A stretch of DNA of 64,000 nt from Varunaivibrio sulfuroxidans (GCF_029318635.1 NZ_CP119676.1:2679001-2743000); one strand, 5' to 3'. Counted from the stretch's first letter, positions 15,302 through 24,375 are shown. Notes: generated by a model not told the origin, from the letters alone. Numbers and translations are program-made.

Positions 15302-16789
15302 TCATAAAGCCATGTGGCTGTGGGCGATGAAAAGAGCGGCCGCGTTATGGGCGATGGCGGTGCGTATAGGCTGTCCCGTCGCGCTCAGCCAACCTTGGGC
15401 GATGGCGGTTTGTCGATCGACGAGACGGCAGTGAACGGGCCATGCGTAGTGGGGAATATCCGCGAGCGTGCGGTGAACCGCATGGCGTAGTTCTTCCGCC
15501 GTCATGACGGCGAGCGCGACCCTGCCGCCGGGCGCGGCGACCAGAAGAGCGCCCGGCGCGCCGTCGCCGGACAGGCACAGGATGGCGGTTTCAATTCTAG
15601 TGTCGGTCAGGATCGCCGCCTCGATCCATTCCGGGGTGATGTTGCGTCCCCCGGAGGTGCTTAAGACGGTGTCCTTGCGCCCCTCGACGTAGAGAAACCC
15701 ATCATCGTCGAAATGCCCCAGGTCGCCGGTGGCGATGCGCCCCTCGGCGCCGGGACGATGTAGATAGCCTTCCATGACGGTGGGGCCCTCGACGGTAATT
15801 TCGCCGTCCTCGATGGTCACGTCGAGTCCTTCAAGAGGGCGTCCGACGCTCCCCTCACGCCGCGCGCCGGGGCGGTTGACGCAGACCACGGCGCAACATT
15901 CGGAAAGTCCATAACCTTCGTAAACCGGAAGACCGGCCGCCCATGCCGCGCGGCTGAGTCGATTGGGGACCGGAGCGCCGCCGACGGCGATGAAGTTCAG
16001 GCTTTCGGGCGCGCGCCTGACGTCGTGTTGAAGGGCGGCGACCCACGCCTGCAGAATTTGCGGGATCAGCACCGTCGTGGTCGGGCGAAAGGCTTCGCTT
16101 TCCGCAATGATCGCCGACGAATTTCCTTGGGCGCACTGCTGCGCCACCGTTCCTGCGATGTGGACACGCGCGCCGACCGTCAACGGGGCGTAAATTCCGG
16201 CGATTTGCTCCAACAGCAAGGCGAACGGCAGTACCGACAGATAGCGTGCGCTCTGCGTGCTCGCGGTGGCTCCAATCAGGGCTTGGACGCTAACGGCGAT
16301 CTGTTCGGGGCCGAGGATGACCCCTTTGGGCGTGCCGGTGGTGCCCGATGTGTAAATCAGCCGTCGCGATCGCGCGATCGCACGCCGATCGACGACGAAA
16401 GGGGCGCGTGTCGGCCCGGCTATCCGAGTTTGGAGACTGGAGCCTTCCACCAGCGCGTTCGCCAAGTCGCTTAGCGGGGCGTCGTGTAAAATTCGCCCAA
16501 CCCCGGCGTCGGCGATGATATGGCGCAGTTGTCCCGGAGAGAAAAAAGGCGGCAGTGCGACCAAGGTCTTTCCCGACAGACTCACGGCGAGATCGGCGAC
16601 GATCCACGCGACGGTATTGGTCATCAGGACGCCCAAAACCGGCGGAGCGTCCGCGAGGGCGTTGGCGAGGCCTTGGACCCGCCGGCCCAATTCGGCGTAG
16701 GTCAGCGCGTCGCCGAGATGGTCGGTGACGGCGACGGCGTCGGGGCGGGTGCGGATATGCTCGGCGAGGGCGTCGAAAGCGTTATGCAA
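15302..16789 (-). CDS. AMP-dependent acyl ligase with altered catalytic lysine motif
   Basis: This 495-residue adenylate-forming protein has YTSGTTGTPKGVIL (ATP loop), YEGYGLSECCAV (adenine binding) and TGDLGHFDDDGFLYVEGRKD (ribose Asp and hinge), resembling long-chain acyl-CoA synthetases. The C-terminal motif that normally supplies the adenylation lysine (TATGK) reads SATGQ, with Gln473 at 15371-15373 in its place. Either another lysine substitutes or the enzyme mainly uses a pre-formed adenylate. It overlaps the thermostable-haemolysin-type gene by eight bases, so they are translated together. Likely substrate is a fatty acid. Confidence 0.8.
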   Translation of the reverse strand: MHNAFDALAEHIRTRPDAVAVTDHLGDALTYAELGRRVQGLANALADAPPVLGVLMTNTVAWIVADLAVSLSGKTLVALPPFFSPGQLRHIIADAGVGRILHDAPLSDLANALVEGSSLQTRIAGPTRAPFVVDRRAIARSRRLIYTSGTTGTPKGVILGPEQIAVSVQALIGATASTQSARYLSVLPFALLLEQIAGIYAPLTVGARVHIAGTVAQQCAQGNSSAIIAESEAFRPTTTVLIPQILQAWVAALQHDVRRAPESLNFIAVGGAPVPNRLSRAAWAAGLPVYEGYGLSECCAVVCVNRPGARREGSVGRPLEGLDVTIEDGEITVEGPTVMEGYLHRPGAEGRIATGDLGHFDDDGFLYVEGRKDTVLSTSGGRNITPEWIEAAILTDTRIETAILCLSGDGAPGALLVAAPGGRVALAVMTAEELRHAVHRTLADIPHYAWPVHCRLVDRQTAIAQGWLSATGQPIRTAIAHNAAALFIAHSHMAL

Positions 16790-17432
16790 GGGCGGAATCT
16801 TTCAGCAAAGGGGGAGTACGCTCATCTCTTGCGGGAATGCCACGCATCGCGACCATCGAATCGTGAATGGCGACGACATGAGGATTGGTGGCGTAGTACG
16901 TTCCCCAGGCGTCGGGATTGTCCATGCGCTCGGGCAATGCCGGCCCGAGATCCAGGGTTAGAATTCCGGCTCGTCGAAGCGCGGCGCGCAAGCGTTCTCC
17001 GGCGGTAAAAAAGGCCCACTGGATCGATCGTTGGCGGCACAAATGAATGACGTAGGCGATCAGAATTTGGGAACTTCTCGGTTTCATTCCGGCAAGATTG
17101 GTGACCTCGGCGATGTGCTCGCGCCGGACGGGGGCGTTCCACAACGGTCTCAGCAGCGTTTCGATCGGCTGGTCGAGGTAGCGTTCGGAAAAAAAACCGT
17201 CGGTGGCGAAACGAATTCCGGCGACGCACGATATACCGCCCAAAGTTTCTCCATGCCAAGTTTCCCTGTTCCAAGTTTCCCGATGAATATCGCCGCGCCC
17301 AGGCCTAAGGGCGACCAGGGTGGGGGCGAATTCGCCGACCGACGCGCCGTATTGGCGGGCAAATGCGGCGCGCACGGTTTCCTCGGCCTGACCGCGGTCG
17401 GGGTCGGTTTGTTCGATGATGGTGAATGTCAT
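16782..17432 (-). CDS. Thermostable haemolysin-family protein (GNAT-like fold)
   Basis: The 216-residue protein matches the family named for Vibrio thermostable haemolysin (delta-VPH). Typical segments are FFSERYLDQPIE, REHIAEVTNLAG, FFTAGERLRAALRRAGI, and WGTYYATNPHVVA. Despite the name, the fold is related to GNAT acyltransferases and autoinducer synthases, so a transfer of an acyl group is as likely as lysis. There is no signal peptide. An insertion near residues 52-68 repeats RETW, RETW, GET. It precedes and overlaps the acyl ligase gene. Function unproven. Confidence 0.7.
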   Translation of the reverse strand: MTFTIIEQTDPDRGQAEETVRAAFARQYGASVGEFAPTLVALRPGRGDIHRETWNRETWHGETLGGISCVAGIRFATDGFFSERYLDQPIETLLRPLWNAPVRREHIAEVTNLAGMKPRSSQILIAYVIHLCRQRSIQWAFFTAGERLRAALRRAGILTLDLGPALPERMDNPDAWGTYYATNPHVVAIHDSMVAMRGIPARDERTPPLLKDSALA

Positions 17433-17476
17433 GAAAAACCTCGATAATCCTGATGGCCGATCCGGCGATTGTGGGG

Positions 17477-18136
17477 TTAACGTAGGGCGTAAACGATGTC
17501 CGAGCCGTCAGATCCCTTGAATCGCACCTTTACCAGCGTCTGTGCGCCGTCGTACCAAAGATCGCGTTCGAGGTCGCCCTTTAGCCGGTAGTGATGGGCT
17601 GCGACATCGTGGTGGCGCACGCTAAGCCGGTCGGCGCCCAAGTCCGTCACCCGGATGTGCATCACATGGCCGTCCAGGGTATTGATCAATTGCGTCCGGC
17701 GGACGATATCCTCGCGCCATAGGCTCGCGGGCAGGGTGTCGAGAGGGACGCCATAGGCAATTTCCTTGCCTTTTACGGTGGCGTGCTCGGCGATGTCTTG
17801 CGGGGTCGCGTGGGCGCTGAGGCTTTTATTGACGCCATCGTCGTTCGTGTTCGAGGTCAGGGCGATCAAACGTCCGTCGCGCCAGCGTTCTTCGGCGACG
17901 TGGGTAAAGTGGTATACGGTGAGAAAAACAACCTTAACCCGTATTTTTGTCGTGATTTTTACCGTTTGCCCTCCGTCGGGGCCGGAAATGTCGATGACGT
18001 GACTGCCGATCGGGGCGCCGTTGCGTAGGACGGTGTAATCCAGGGTATCCGCCACGGCAACCGAAGTAAATCCCATTGTAAATAAAGGTAATATAAAAAC
18101 AAAGGGTAATGCCATGAAGTACTTGCAAGTACGCAC
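17477..18136 (-). CDS. Exported DUF6134-like protein of unknown function
   Basis: The 219-residue product has a Sec signal peptide (hydrophobic LPFVFILPLFTMGFTSVAV, cleavage after VADT region) and a beta-rich body containing YTVLRNGAPIGSHVI, YHFTHVAEERWRDGRL and a C-terminal LKGDLERDLWYDG. This resembles the DUF6134/DUF3108 group of periplasmic proteins, whose role is unknown. The start is taken as GTG 18136; ATG 18115 is the alternative and gives the same mature protein. It is the first gene of the minus-strand set and lies 44 bp ahead of the haemolysin-family gene. Confidence 0.65.
   Translation of the reverse strand: MRTCKYFMALPFVFILPLFTMGFTSVAVADTLDYTVLRNGAPIGSHVIDISGPDGGQTVKITTKIRVKVVFLTVYHFTHVAEERWRDGRLIALTSNTNDDGVNKSLSAHATPQDIAEHATVKGKEIAYGVPLDTLPASLWREDIVRRTQLINTLDGHVMHIRVTDLGADRLSVRHHDVAAHHYRLKGDLERDLWYDGAQTLVKVRFKGSDGSDIVYALR
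18119..18132. promoter_or_regulatory. Perfect 14-bp palindrome GTACTTGCAAGTAC
   Basis: This lies between the two possible starts of the first gene of the five-gene set and next to AT-rich DNA that should hold its promoter (18133-18200). Size and symmetry suit a TetR-type or other dimeric repressor site. The remaining intergenic DNA to 18341 has no gene. Confidence 0.4.
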
Positions 18137-18341
18137 TATTTATCACCATATACTGAACAATATCATATTAAATTTAATTTAAACGGCTAAGTCTGAACCC
18201 GTCCTGAATATTTGGCGGTGTTGAGAAAGAGGAACGGGGAAGGAATAATGCGTTGCTATGAGGGCGAAGCCCGCGGATGAACGCGGGCGCGTCGGCGCCG
18301 AAAGGCTTCAGATTAAGAGGTCTTGACCCTAGGTCCTGACC

Positions 18342-19631
18342 CTAAACCCGCGCGTTGGTCTTGCGGACGAACAGGCGATAAAGGATTTCCACGCCTACGG
18401 CGAGGGCGATCATGGCGGCCAGAATCCCTAATTTCGATGGTGTGGTGGTGGCAGTCCGCCAAATGAGACTGGCCAGGGCGGCCAGGCACGACGCCCCGCC
18501 CAGGGCGCTGATCCACCGCCGCCCACCGGTTTTTTCCGCCAAAATAAATCCGGCGGCATTGACGATGGCGAAAATCAGCAGGAAACCCGTGCTTCCCATT
18601 GTCGAGATACTTTGAATGTCGAAAAAATTGGCGGTCAGGAGGGTCGCGCCGCAGGTTATGAGCAGGCCTTCGACGGGGCGGCTCCAGACTTTGCGTTCCA
18701 GGAACCGGGGCAATTCGCCGTCCTTGGCGATGACATACGACAGGCGCGCCGCGCCGTAGAGGGTTGCGTTGATCGCCGATACCGTCGATAGCAGGGCGGC
18801 GATCGTGATCACCATATAGCCGCTTTCTCCGAGAAAAGGCTGCGCCGCCGCGGCCAGGGCAAAATCGCGTGCGGCGATGATCTGGGGAATTGTCAAATTG
18901 CCCACGGCGACGGCGCTGACCGCAATATAAAGCACGATGACGAAACCGACCGCGGCATAAAAAGCGCGCGGCAAGGTGCGTACGGGGTCGCGGACGTCTC
19001 GGGCGGTGTTGGCGATCAACTCGAAACCTTCGTAGGCGACGAAAATGAGCATGCCGCCCGCCGCCAAGGGCAACGGGGCCGCCCATTGCGACGGGGCGAG
19101 TCGGGACGGGTCGATGCTTAGCGCGCCGATAAGAACGAAAACGAGCAAAATAGAGATTTTGATCACGACGATGACGTCTTCGGCTTCGCCGACAATTTTA
19201 ACCGCCCCCATGTTCAAGGCGGTCATCGTGAGAACGGCGAGGCTGATGTAGGCATGAAGCCAGAAGACCTGTTGGCTTGCGGGCATGAGTTGGGCCGCGT
19301 AACTGCCAAAGGCATGGGCGTAAAGCGACAACATGATAATATAGCTCAGCCAAAGCAAAATGTTGGCCGATCCGCTAAACAGGCCGGGACCAAAGGCTTT
19401 GTCGATATAGGAGACTGTTCCTCCCTCGCTGGGGAAAGTTACCGACAGCTTGACGTAGGAGTAGGCGCTGAGCAGGGCGACGCCTCCGGCAAGGGCGAAG
19501 GCAAGCGGGGCCCCGGCGCGGGTAACTTGTACCGATAACCCCAATACGGCGAAAATTCCACCGCCGACCATGCCGCCGACGCCAATGGCGGTGGCGCTCC
19601 AAAAGCCGATTTTATCCGTCTTGCGCGCCAT
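18342..19631 (-). CDS. APC-superfamily amino acid or amine permease
   Basis: The 429-residue membrane protein has about 12 hydrophobic helices. The first carries the substrate-site motif GVGGMVGGGIFAVLG, and helix six includes FVAYEGFELIANTARDV, both typical of APC transporters. It would import an amino acid or amine by proton or sodium symport. It is a single-gene unit; direct repeats with ACCATGGT lie upstream. Substrate cannot be read from sequence. The 3' side has two copies of a short AGGTCYTGACCCT repeat. Confidence 0.85.
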   Translation of the reverse strand: MARKTDKIGFWSATAIGVGGMVGGGIFAVLGLSVQVTRAGAPLAFALAGGVALLSAYSYVKLSVTFPSEGGTVSYIDKAFGPGLFSGSANILLWLSYIIMLSLYAHAFGSYAAQLMPASQQVFWLHAYISLAVLTMTALNMGAVKIVGEAEDVIVVIKISILLVFVLIGALSIDPSRLAPSQWAAPLPLAAGGMLIFVAYEGFELIANTARDVRDPVRTLPRAFYAAVGFVIVLYIAVSAVAVGNLTIPQIIAARDFALAAAAQPFLGESGYMVITIAALLSTVSAINATLYGAARLSYVIAKDGELPRFLERKVWSRPVEGLLITCGATLLTANFFDIQSISTMGSTGFLLIFAIVNAAGFILAEKTGGRRWISALGGASCLAALASLIWRTATTTPSKLGILAAMIALAVGVEILYRLFVRKTNARV

Positions 19632-19677
19632 GTCGCCGTCTCATGAGGGTGTCGCCATGCGGTGAATTTCTCGCACC

Positions 19678-19725
19678 GTGTCCCAGACACTGTGCACCAT
19701 GGTTCACTTTACACCATGGTTTCAC
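19678..19725. promoter_or_regulatory. Repeats upstream of the permease gene
   Basis: An inverted repeat GTGTC-CCA-GACAC (19678-19690) is followed by two direct repeats, CACCATGGTTCAC (19695-19707) and CACCATGGTTTCAC (19712-19725), 17 bp apart, each with the palindrome ACCATGGT. They lie 47-94 bp before the permease start and look like a regulator-binding array. The rest of 19726-20054 is non-coding as far as I can see. Confidence 0.45.
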
Positions 19726-20054
19726 CACATAGAAAGCGCGCCGGAATATTCGTCCGTGGACCGCGCCGTTTTCCTTTGTGCGTCGCGCCCGTCGCCACGA
19801 GGTTAGGCAAGCCCGTTTATGGCCGGCCGGAGCAAGAGGGAGAATAAATTTTTGAATTTACAAAAGATAATTGAAAAACAATCTCGCGCGGCGTGTAAAA
19901 AGAAAAAACGAACAAAGAGATCGACCGGAGCGGAACGGGGCGTTGCGCTTGATCGTTTCCTCTGGCATGAAACGACGATAAGGGATGGAGACTCGATTCT
20001 TGCGCGGGGCGTGTCGGAACCGCACACACCGCGAATAAGGGAGAAAATAATTAG

Positions 20055-20891
20055 ATGATCAACACGATGATGGCCGATCCGACATTTATGCTGTCTTTTG
20101 CGTTGGGGTTATTGGCGACCGGAGGGATCGCCGGCGTGCTCGCGGGGTTGTTGGGTGTCGGGGGGGGGATCGTCATCGTTCCCGTCTTGTTTAATTTGTT
20201 TCCCTATTTAGGGATCGACGAAGCGGTGCGCATGCATCTGGCAGTGGGCACCTCGCTGGCGACGATCATCCCTACCTCGATCATGTCGATGCGCGCCCAT
20301 TACCGCCGTGGCGGCGTCGATATGGCGTTGCTTAAAAGCTGGGGCGTCGCCATCGCCGTCGGTGTGGTGGTGGGCGCCATCGTGGGGGGGGTCGCCAAAG
20401 GTAGCGTGCTGACGGGAGTTTTTGCCGTCGTGGCGATTCTGGTCTCGCTCAACATGGCTTTTCGCAAGGAAGGTATGCATATCGCCGAGCGTTTGCCCGG
20501 AGGTATCGTGCGCCACTTCATCGGATTTATCATCGGCGGTTTTTCGGTGATGATGGGCATCGGCGGGGGGACGCTCACGGTCCCTATCCTCAGCGCCTTC
20601 AGCTATCCTATTCGCCGCGCCGTCGGCACGGCGTCCGCGATCGGCTTGATCGTCAGCATTCCGGGCACGATTGGTTTTATCCTCGGCGGTCTGGGCGCTT
20701 CCGACCTGCCGCCGTTCAGCATCGGTTACGCCAATTTAATCGGGTTCGCTTTGATCGTTCCGGCAACCATGGTGACGGCGCCCCTGGGCGCTAAAATCGC
20801 CCACAACATACACCCCCTCTGGTTGCGACGCGCTTTTGCGTTGTTCCTATTTTTAACGTCCTTGCGGATGTTCGCCTCCTTGGTGCGCTGA
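20055..20891 (+). CDS. TauE/SafE-family (TSUP) anion exporter
   Basis: The 278-residue protein has about eight membrane helices and the two family repeats: GVLAGLLGVGGGIVIVPVLF near the N-terminus and GGFSVMMGIGGGTLTVPIL in the middle. TSUP proteins move sulfite, sulfonates or related organic anions out of or into the cell. It stands alone, convergent with the histidine kinase. Which anion it carries is not evident. Confidence 0.88.
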   Translation: MINTMMADPTFMLSFALGLLATGGIAGVLAGLLGVGGGIVIVPVLFNLFPYLGIDEAVRMHLAVGTSLATIIPTSIMSMRAHYRRGGVDMALLKSWGVAIAVGVVVGAIVGGVAKGSVLTGVFAVVAILVSLNMAFRKEGMHIAERLPGGIVRHFIGFIIGGFSVMMGIGGGTLTVPILSAFSYPIRRAVGTASAIGLIVSIPGTIGFILGGLGASDLPPFSIGYANLIGFALIVPATMVTAPLGAKIAHNIHPLWLRRAFALFLFLTSLRMFASLVR

Positions 20892-20903
20892 ACGCGCGCC
20901 AAG

Positions 20904-20937
20904 GAGGCGAAGGGTGGTCGTTCCGCCTCTATTTTTT
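20904..20937 (+). terminator. Terminator after the TSUP gene
   Basis: Stem GAGGCG (20904-20909) pairs with CGCCTC (20924-20929), followed by TATTTTTT, 13 bp after the stop codon. Confidence 0.5.
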
Positions 20938-20966
20938 CGGGGGTCGGCATCCCTCTTTCCGTCGGA

Positions 20967-22865
20967 CTATTCGTCTCGGTCTTCGTTTGCGGCGGAATTT
21001 TTTTGGGAATTTTTGGGCGCATCGTCCCGCGTCGCTCCGGCGGACGGGGATGGGGGCTTGAATACGCGCTCTGTGGGGAGGCGAATGGTGACCGTGCTGC
21101 CGCGCCCGATCTCGCTTTCGATGATCAATTCACCACCGTGAATTTCAATCAACTGTTTGGTGATCGGTAGGCCCAGTCCGGTTCCTTGAAAACGTCGGGT
21201 AAAGGCGCGTTGTTCGGCATGACCGAAGGGTTGCAGGGCGATTTTGATGTCGTCGGCGGTCATCCCTATGCCGGTGTCGCGAACTTCCAGAATAAACCCC
21301 GCTTCGCATCGGGTGGCGATGGTGACGCTGCCGCCGGGGGAAAATTTGATGGCGTTGGACAACAGGTTGAGGATGCATTGCTTGAGGCGTATCGGATCGC
21401 CTATGAGGAAGCAGCTCCGATCGATGTTGAGCTTCAGCTTGACTCCGTTTTCCTTGGCCATGCGATGGACCATGAACAGGGCGTCCTCGATCAAGAGGGG
21501 AACATCGACCTCCTTTTCAGAAAGTTCTATTTTTCCCGTTTCCACCTTGGCCATATCGAGAATGTCATCGATGACGCCACCCAGATGCACGGCGCTGGAA
21601 TGAATGTTTTTGACGTATTCCTTGTACTGTGCGGGGAGGGCGCCGAACATCTCCAATTCCATCATTTCCGCGAATCCGTTGATGGAATTAAGCGGGGTGC
21701 GCAGTTCATGGTTCATATTGGCGAGGAACACGGATTTGGCATGGTTGGCGTGTTCGGCGTTATCCTTGGCTTGACGCAAGACCTGATCGTGGGTTTGCAA
21801 GCGCTCCGCCATGGAATCGAAGGCGTGGGCGAGCGCGCCCAACTCTCCCTGGCTGTAGGGGACGTGGGCGCGGGCCGAAAAATCACCCTGCGCCAGGTGC
21901 TGGGCCATGGCCGCCAACCGTTCGATCCAGCGTCCGAAAATGAGGTGAAATTGGACCCATCCAAGCAAGACGCTCAAGACGATGACGGAAAAAACCACAA
22001 TAACGTGTTCCCATGTCGTCTTTTCGATTCCGGCCAGGACGACGGACTTGGGGATGTCGGTGGTGATGAAAACGCCCCCGGGGACATTGCGCACCTCACG
22101 AAAGCCGACCAACATCTCCCCCATTTTCGGATCGTTATAGCGTGCGTATTGCGCTCCGGTTTCCGTGATCACGGATTTGAAGAGAGGGGTTTGGGCGATC
22201 GAGACGCCGATCTTAAGGTGGCCGCTGGGGTAGGAGGCGTAGACGACGCCCTTGCGGTCGAAGACGGTCACGCTGGCCTTGTCGGGGATCGACAGATCGG
22301 TAAGGTAGGCGCTCAGCCAGTTCAAGTTCAATCCGCTGTTGACCGTGCCGGTGACCTGTCCCTCGGCGGAAAATATGGGTTGCGAAAAGACAATCACCGG
22401 CTTTCCCGTAAGACGGCCGATGCGATACCCGCTAAGAGAAAAAACCCCTTTGTCGAACGCATCGACAATATTGATTCCCTTTGAGGCGTCCACCGGTTTG
22501 TCCATCGGCGTCGAACTGCACACGATATGTCCCGTGGAATCGACTTTGGAAAAATTGGTGTATTGGGTAAATCGAGCCCCGACATTGGTCAGGATTTTCG
22601 AGCACGCCGCGGTGTCATGGCCACGAATTTGCGGAATTTGACTGAGGGCGACGAGGACTTCGCGCGCGGAATTGAACAGCGAGAGGTGTTCCTTGGCGAC
22701 CAAAGAGGAGATACTTTCCACGTCGGCGCGGATTTTTTCCAACTGCTCTTGGCGGTGGACATAGACCTGATAAAACATATCCACGATCAAGGGCGTCAAA
22801 ATCAGCACGATCATCATGAAGAAACGTGTGCTTGTTTTGCGCCATATCGAGCCGATTTTCTCCAT
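20967..22865 (-). CDS. Sensor histidine kinase with periplasmic Cache domain
   Basis: The 632-residue protein has a membrane helix at about residues 14-31, a dCache-type periplasmic sensor (about 35-285, with ASVTVFDRKGVVYASYPSG), a second helix (about 288-310), a HAMP domain, a HisKA domain with His386 in MNHELRTPLNSI, and HATPase_c with NLLSNAIKFSPGG and GTGLGLPITKQ. A short charged tail follows. No response regulator gene is adjacent, so it is an orphan kinase here. The ligand is unknown; Cache domains usually bind small organic molecules. Confidence 0.9.
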   Translation of the reverse strand: MEKIGSIWRKTSTRFFMMIVLILTPLIVDMFYQVYVHRQEQLEKIRADVESISSLVAKEHLSLFNSAREVLVALSQIPQIRGHDTAACSKILTNVGARFTQYTNFSKVDSTGHIVCSSTPMDKPVDASKGINIVDAFDKGVFSLSGYRIGRLTGKPVIVFSQPIFSAEGQVTGTVNSGLNLNWLSAYLTDLSIPDKASVTVFDRKGVVYASYPSGHLKIGVSIAQTPLFKSVITETGAQYARYNDPKMGEMLVGFREVRNVPGGVFITTDIPKSVVLAGIEKTTWEHVIVVFSVIVLSVLLGWVQFHLIFGRWIERLAAMAQHLAQGDFSARAHVPYSQGELGALAHAFDSMAERLQTHDQVLRQAKDNAEHANHAKSVFLANMNHELRTPLNSINGFAEMMELEMFGALPAQYKEYVKNIHSSAVHLGGVIDDILDMAKVETGKIELSEKEVDVPLLIEDALFMVHRMAKENGVKLKLNIDRSCFLIGDPIRLKQCILNLLSNAIKFSPGGSVTIATRCEAGFILEVRDTGIGMTADDIKIALQPFGHAEQRAFTRRFQGTGLGLPITKQLIEIHGGELIIESEIGRGSTVTIRLPTERVFKPPSPSAGATRDDAPKNSQKNSAANEDRDE

Positions 22866-23121
22866 AATTTATCCAGAAATCGAGATTGAAAAAACGATGG
22901 TGAGCGTGAGGGTTTCCTTTCATTAGAGTAATGTATTAGCACGATATTCCGCCGGGACATAGGGTCTGCCCATGGCGGAATTTTTAATTTTGCAACTCTA
23001 CGCCTAGGCGGTTTTATCGCCAACGGAAATTCGTGTCCGGAAATCTTGCGCCGGAGCGCCGACACGAAAGGCCGGCTTGGGATACGGTACGTAGACGGGA
23101 AATGGGAATACGCAGGAAGGA

Positions 23122-23197
<76 letters not shown>

Positions 23198-23442
23198 CCT
23201 AGGGGTTTGACTGAGACAAAAGAATCCGCCGACAGGCGGGTCGTTTTGTTGAAGAAAATCAAACCCTATCAAAAAGACAACCGCATGAAGCGACCCGACG
23301 TTTCGGGATCGAAAAGCCGGAGTCAATCCACGAGCGACGTCACCGTGGCGCGCGCCTTTATAAGGCCGGAGCGCGGCCCCGGTCAACGTCTGCATCTATC
23401 GCGCATGGAAAAGATTTCGAGGCGCGCTCGGTCGCGATTCGG

Positions 23443-24375
23443 TTACGTGCGGCGGGTTCTGGCGAATTCGTACAAGGCGATCGCCGCGGCATTGGAAAGG
23501 TTCAGACTTTCGATCGCATCGCTCATCGGAATTTTGGCGACGAGATCGCAGGTCTCCAGGGTCAAGCGGCGCAGCCCCTGCCCCTCGGCGCCGAGAACAA
23601 GGGCGATGTCGCCGCCTTCGAGGACGCCGTCGGTAAGCATCTTGTCGGTGTGCCCGTCGAGACCGACGCACCAAAAACCCGCCCCTTTCAAATAGTCCAG
23701 GGCGCGGGCCAGATTGGTGACGCGCACCAGGGGAATTTTTTCGACGCCCCCCGAGGCGGCCTTGGCCATGGCCCCGGTAACGTCCGGGGCATGGCGGTCG
23801 TGGATGACGACCCCCGCGGCGCCGAAGGCGGCGGCCGAACGGATCACCGCCCCGATGTTTTGCGGATCGGTGGCTTGATCGAGGACGACGACGACGTGCT
23901 GTCGCCGAGCTTCATCACCCGCCGTATCACCCGCCGTCGCCGGCTCGCGTCGAAGGTCATGACAGAGATCTTCTATGCTTACGACAGGCAGCATTTCGGC
24001 CTGTACGGCAATCCCCTGATGGACGGCGTGCGGGGGCAGCAGGGCGTCGATTTCGCGGCGGTCGCGGATCTCCGCCTTGGGCCGGGCGGCGGCGCCGTTC
24101 GTTTCGCCAATTTCGGCGGCGCCATTGGCGTCGCCATCGAGGCTCGATTGCGCCGAGGTTACGACGCGATAGATCACCCGCTGGGGATTGGCGAGCGCCG
24201 CCAAGGCGGCGTGGACGCCATAGAGCCAAAGCGCGCCGCGCGTGCGCGCGTGCGTTCCCTCGCGCGGTGCGCCCACCGTCTCGTCGGGGCGGCCATGGGG
24301 CGGCCATGGGGCATTATCCGCCGTATGACGGGGAGGTTTCCCTGCGTTCGGTATTCTGCGTTTTCGTTTCGCCAT
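23443..24375 (-). CDS. rlmB: 23S rRNA (guanosine-2'-O-)-methyltransferase, RlmB/TrmH family
   Basis: The 310-residue SpoU-family enzyme methylates a ribose in the peptidyl-transferase region of 23S rRNA. It has a basic disordered N-terminus, the substrate-binding domain (LYGVHAALAALAN onward), and the knotted SPOUT domain with LDQATDPQNIGAVIRSAAAFG, VLGAEGQGL and IPMSDAIESLNLSNAAAI, which bind S-adenosylmethionine. I start at ATG 24375, preceded by AGAGG. An open frame continues upstream, but that is the antisense of tRNA-Tyr. An insertion at about residues 80-100, rich in Ala and Gly, lengthens it relative to E. coli RlmB (243 residues). Confidence 0.9.
   Translation of the reverse strand: MAKRKRRIPNAGKPPRHTADNAPWPPHGRPDETVGAPREGTHARTRGALWLYGVHAALAALANPQRVIYRVVTSAQSSLDGDANGAAEIGETNGAAARPKAEIRDRREIDALLPPHAVHQGIAVQAEMLPVVSIEDLCHDLRREPATAGDTAGDEARRQHVVVVLDQATDPQNIGAVIRSAAAFGAAGVVIHDRHAPDVTGAMAKAASGGVEKIPLVRVTNLARALDYLKGAGFWCVGLDGHTDKMLTDGVLEGGDIALVLGAEGQGLRRLTLETCDLVAKIPMSDAIESLNLSNAAAIALYEFARTRRT

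Noticed and set aside
19819..20058. 79-codon Lys/Arg-rich open frame before the TSUP gene
   Set aside because: No ribosome binding site or recognisable motif; it covers the probable promoter region.
22946..22983. Terminator for the tRNA-Thr transcript
   Set aside because: The hairpin is followed by a T run only on the plus strand, while the tRNA is on the minus strand; left as a plain hairpin.
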